From NCBI GenBank assembly GCA_938038445.1, contig CALHRZ010000015.1, forward strand, positions 57,584-121,583: DNA of 64,000 nt, written 5' to 3'. Both the position numbers and the translations under genes were made by a program. The notes under the pieces are model-generated. The model was not told where the DNA came from and searched no databases. It saw only the letters and a list, made by a program, of their open reading frames with translations. This document shows positions 61,972-64,000 of the stretch, one piece after another (the stretch's first letter is position 1; every line of letters begins with the position of its first letter). This DNA is from an uncultured bacterium. Its GTDB lineage: Bacteria; Verrucomicrobiota; Kiritimatiellia; CAIKKV01.

Positions 61972-62000
61972 TTGACGAAAAGGTTCTGTATGACTATTAT
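61972..62000 (+). promoter_or_regulatory. Sigma-70 promoter of the paired secreted proteins
   Basis: TTGACG (61972-61977), 17-base spacer, TATTAT (61995-62000). AGGAGG (62036-62041) lies six bases before ATG 62048. Confidence 0.75.
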
Positions 62001-62047
62001 TTTTTAGAGCCTAAAGGAAGTTTTCGAACTGTCGCAGGAGGTCTGTC

Positions 62048-62815
62048 ATGATGAAAAAAACGCTGGCAGTTGCAGGAGGGGGAATTCTGCTCGCATCCAT
62101 TTGTTTGGCGAATATCGCGTCAAAAAATGTGGGCGGCTTCTATACCGTCAAACTCAATAAGGGCGGCTGGAGTATGATTGGAATCAACTGGAACGCATCG
62201 GATGGAACAGGTATTCCACTCCAGAATTTGTTTAATACGGACGATCTCTATCCAGGGGAAGGCGAATGGGACCTTTATAATTGCGATCAGATCGCCATTT
62301 GGGATAATGATACGCAGGGATATGTTGGATACTACTTTTTCAGAACGAATGAACTTGCCGATCCGAAATGGTACGACGAGAACTACAGCATCACTAGCGA
62401 GAAGCTGATGCCAGGGGTCGCGTTCTGGTTCAACCGTCCAAGCCAGAATGGAACCGTAAACGTCAAATTGCCCGGATTGGTTGACGGAAGAACCAACATT
62501 ACCTTTACATTGCAACAAGGGTATTCGATGGTTGCGGCGGGTTTCCCGAAGGAGCGGAAAGTTGGGGCGCTGATTGCGGGATACTCTGGAACGGGGCAGT
62601 GGGATTTGGATAATTGCGATATTCTCGTTGTTTGGGATAACGACGCGCAAGGGTACCGGAATTTCTATTACGCGGACATTGGGAATGGTCCGGAATGGTT
62701 GGATGAGGGCTTAGCCCCGGTCACTCAGGATTTTCTGCTGGGCCAGGCGGGCTGGTACTTCCGACAGGACGCCACTCCATTGGTTATTAATGAACCCAAT
62801 CCGATCGCAGAGTAA
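62048..62815 (+). CDS. Secreted protein with internal duplication, unknown function
   Basis: A 255-residue protein. Signal peptide LAVAGGGILLASICLANIA. The mature part contains two related halves: GEWDLYNCDQIAIWDNDTQG then GYYFFRTNELADPKWYDE, and GQWDLDNCDILVVWDNDAQG then FYYADIGNGPEWLDE. Each half also has a GxAFWF/GWYF end (GVAFWFNRPSQ, QAGWYFRQDA). No known family or anchor. Cotranscribed with the PEP-CTERM gene 21 bases downstream; probably matrix or surface. Confidence 0.75.
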   Translation: MMKKTLAVAGGGILLASICLANIASKNVGGFYTVKLNKGGWSMIGINWNASDGTGIPLQNLFNTDDLYPGEGEWDLYNCDQIAIWDNDTQGYVGYYFFRTNELADPKWYDENYSITSEKLMPGVAFWFNRPSQNGTVNVKLPGLVDGRTNITFTLQQGYSMVAAGFPKERKVGALIAGYSGTGQWDLDNCDILVVWDNDAQGYRNFYYADIGNGPEWLDEGLAPVTQDFLLGQAGWYFRQDATPLVINEPNPIAE

Positions 62816-62836
62816 TTCAAGGAGGGAGAACGCGAC

Positions 62837-63442
62837 ATGAAAAAGGGCAGCTCAATTATCACCTTGTGTCTGTTGGCCGTCATAGCCGTTTCCGCTCCGA
62901 TTACGGTTACCTATCAGACAGCAGGCCCGGAACCGGCTCTCTATCTAGATGAGAATTTTGAAAATCCGGTTCCCTCCGGATATTATGCCGAACTCATCCT
63001 CCTGAGCACGGATACCTATGTCCACTCCCAATACGCGAATTATGAAGTGCTGACGACCATCGGGTATGGAACCGGTCCATATGATCAGAATTACGCCTTG
63101 GTCGGCACCACAGCAGCGGGCACAACCACCGCCGGAGACGGCCATATCGGCCTGAAATGGCTGAACACGAGTTACAGCACGGACTACTATATCGCGTTGC
63201 GGTTTTACAATGCCCAGACGAAACAGGATGCGACTTTCTACGGAGTGGCGGGTATTTACAAACTGACGAAGTCCGGCAGCACGTCCGGTCCGCCAGACTG
63301 GGAAATCAAGACGTTTACGACGAACACGACAAACAACGATAACCGAGTTTATACAATGTTTCCAATTCCCGAGCCTTCCACCATGGCGCTTATCGGGCTT
63401 GGGGGCTTGGCTTTGGTGCTTCGCCGGCGCTTGAAAAAATAA
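62837..63442 (+). CDS. PEP-CTERM sorting-domain protein
   Basis: A 201-residue protein. Signal peptide IITLCLLAVIAVSAP; beta-rich body; C-terminal PEP-CTERM motif IPEPSTMALIGLGGLALVL followed by RRRLKK. This signal is processed by exosortase, which is not in the window. Typical for Verrucomicrobiota extracellular matrix proteins. Strong ribosome site AAGGAGGGAG before ATG. Confidence 0.85.
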   Translation: MKKGSSIITLCLLAVIAVSAPITVTYQTAGPEPALYLDENFENPVPSGYYAELILLSTDTYVHSQYANYEVLTTIGYGTGPYDQNYALVGTTAAGTTTAGDGHIGLKWLNTSYSTDYYIALRFYNAQTKQDATFYGVAGIYKLTKSGSTSGPPDWEIKTFTTNTTNNDNRVYTMFPIPEPSTMALIGLGGLALVLRRRLKK

Positions 63443-63485
63443 ATCGGGCTTGGTTTTCCAAGAAGAGAAATCCCGCCAAGTGGCG

Positions 63486-63876
63486 GTATTTTTCTTGTAT
63501 TTCCGCCACTGGCCTTTCCTGTAGCTCCGCCACTCTGAGGTCTTTGGCTGTAGCTCCGCCACTACTGGCCTTTTCTGTAGTTCCGCCACTCTGTGGCGGA
63601 AAGGGAATGCGGCTTCCGGCACGAGAATAAGGTTTCCGGCACGGAGTGCCGGAACTACAGGGAATGAGATAAGGCTTCCGGCAGGAGACTGCCGGAACTA
63701 CAGGGAATACGCAAGGTCATTGGCTGTAGTTCCACCACTACTGGCTTTTTCTGTAGTTCCGCCACTCTGTGGCGGAAAGGGAATAAGGTTTCCGGTATGA
63801 GAAGAAGGCTTCCGGCACAGAGTGCCGGAACTACAGGAAGAGATAAGGCTTCCGGCAGAGGACTGCCGGAACGACA
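63486..63876. repeat. REP/BIME-type palindrome array 3
   Basis: Same elements as in array 2, including the AATACGCAAGGTCATTGG higher-order segment. It begins with degraded half-units (TTCCGCCACTGG). Four complete reverse hairpins and two forward hairpins are visible. Array 2 and array 3 flank the secreted pair at 62048-63442. Confidence 0.8.
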
Positions 63877-63887
63877 GATGAGAAATC

Positions 63888-64000
63888 TCAGGATTTACGT
63901 GGCGCAGAGGGAAGGGAGGCCATAAGAAGGGTGCCGGCGGTGCCCACGGTGGCGGCATAGAGAAAACCCATCGCCGGCGCAATCAAGGTATAGAGTAAAC
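63888..64000 (-). CDS. C-terminal end of a membrane protein, partial
   Basis: On the minus strand the frame enters from the right edge and ends at TGA (63890-63888). The ~36 visible residues contain a hydrophobic segment (YTLIAPAMGFLYAATVGTAG, then TLLMASLPS), so a terminal transmembrane helix is likely. No family can be named. Confidence 0.4.
   Translation of the reverse strand, partial: LLYTLIAPAMGFLYAATVGTAGTLLMASLPSAPRKS

Overview
The window reads as GC-rich chromosomal DNA (roughly 60% G+C by eye) from a free-living anaerobic or fermentative bacterium of the PVC superphylum, most likely Verrucomicrobiota or Kiritimatiellota. The pointers are a PEP-CTERM protein, a prepilin-like protein with the H-X9-DG tail, autotransporter-associated beta-strand and glycine-rich secreted giants, a pyruvate dehydrogenase with fused E1 alpha and beta chains, dense REP-type palindrome arrays, and many secreted or glycoside-hydrolase-like proteins next to Gfo/Idh/MocA dehydrogenases. 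This assignment is an inference from gene content; no rRNA is present.

Layout. 1-8 kb: tail of a capsule tyrosine kinase, an orphan malonate decarboxylase alpha subunit, a TPR protein, a DUF4091/GH123-like protein, an anion permease, a sugar-type oxidoreductase, then two decayed genes (an aldo/keto reductase remnant and a frameshifted outer-membrane protein). 8.1-11.1 kb: a secreted protein with three long glycine-rich repeats and a good promoter. 11.3-17.2 kb: the centrepiece, a tightly packed group 3b [NiFe]-hydrogenase (sulfhydrogenase) operon in the order hydB-hydG-hydD-hydA, followed by a maturation protease, a short HypA lacking its zinc domain, and a single-chain fusion of HypC to a HydE-like radical SAM enzyme. 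17.3-24.2 kb: an ABC-exporter remnant, a URO-D family protein, an amidohydrolase, FtsB, citrate synthase and a GH4 alpha-galactosidase. 24.3-28.4 kb: an operon on the minus strand (lipoprotein, DUF4465 surface protein, prepilin-like protein) headed by a cobalamin riboswitch and a terminator. 28.5-42.4 kb: a MOP-type membrane exporter, oxidoreductase, large glycosidase-like proteins, DEAD-box helicase, RdgC-like protein, sialidase, TauE permease and a DUF202 protein.

42.4-48.7 kb: a REP cluster, tRNA-Leu(CAG) with its terminator, and a minus-strand operon DeoR regulator - PDH E1 (fused) - E2 (two subunit-binding domains) - E3. 48.9-59.4 kb: a six-gene plus-strand operon led by a GntR-type regulator and encoding secreted or carbohydrate-active-looking proteins with stop/start overlaps. 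59.4-64 kb: RNA 2',3'-cyclic phosphodiesterase, an amidohydrolase, two REP arrays that bracket a pair of secreted proteins (one PEP-CTERM), and the tail of a membrane protein.

Taken together the genes suggest a saccharolytic heterotroph that degrades complex glycans, oxidises pyruvate via PDH and can dispose of or recover reductant with a cytoplasmic NAD(P)-linked hydrogenase. The most unusual item is the HypC-HydE-like fusion, which points to a possible radical-SAM step in building the [NiFe] active-site ligands. Gene remnants at four sites show ongoing decay.
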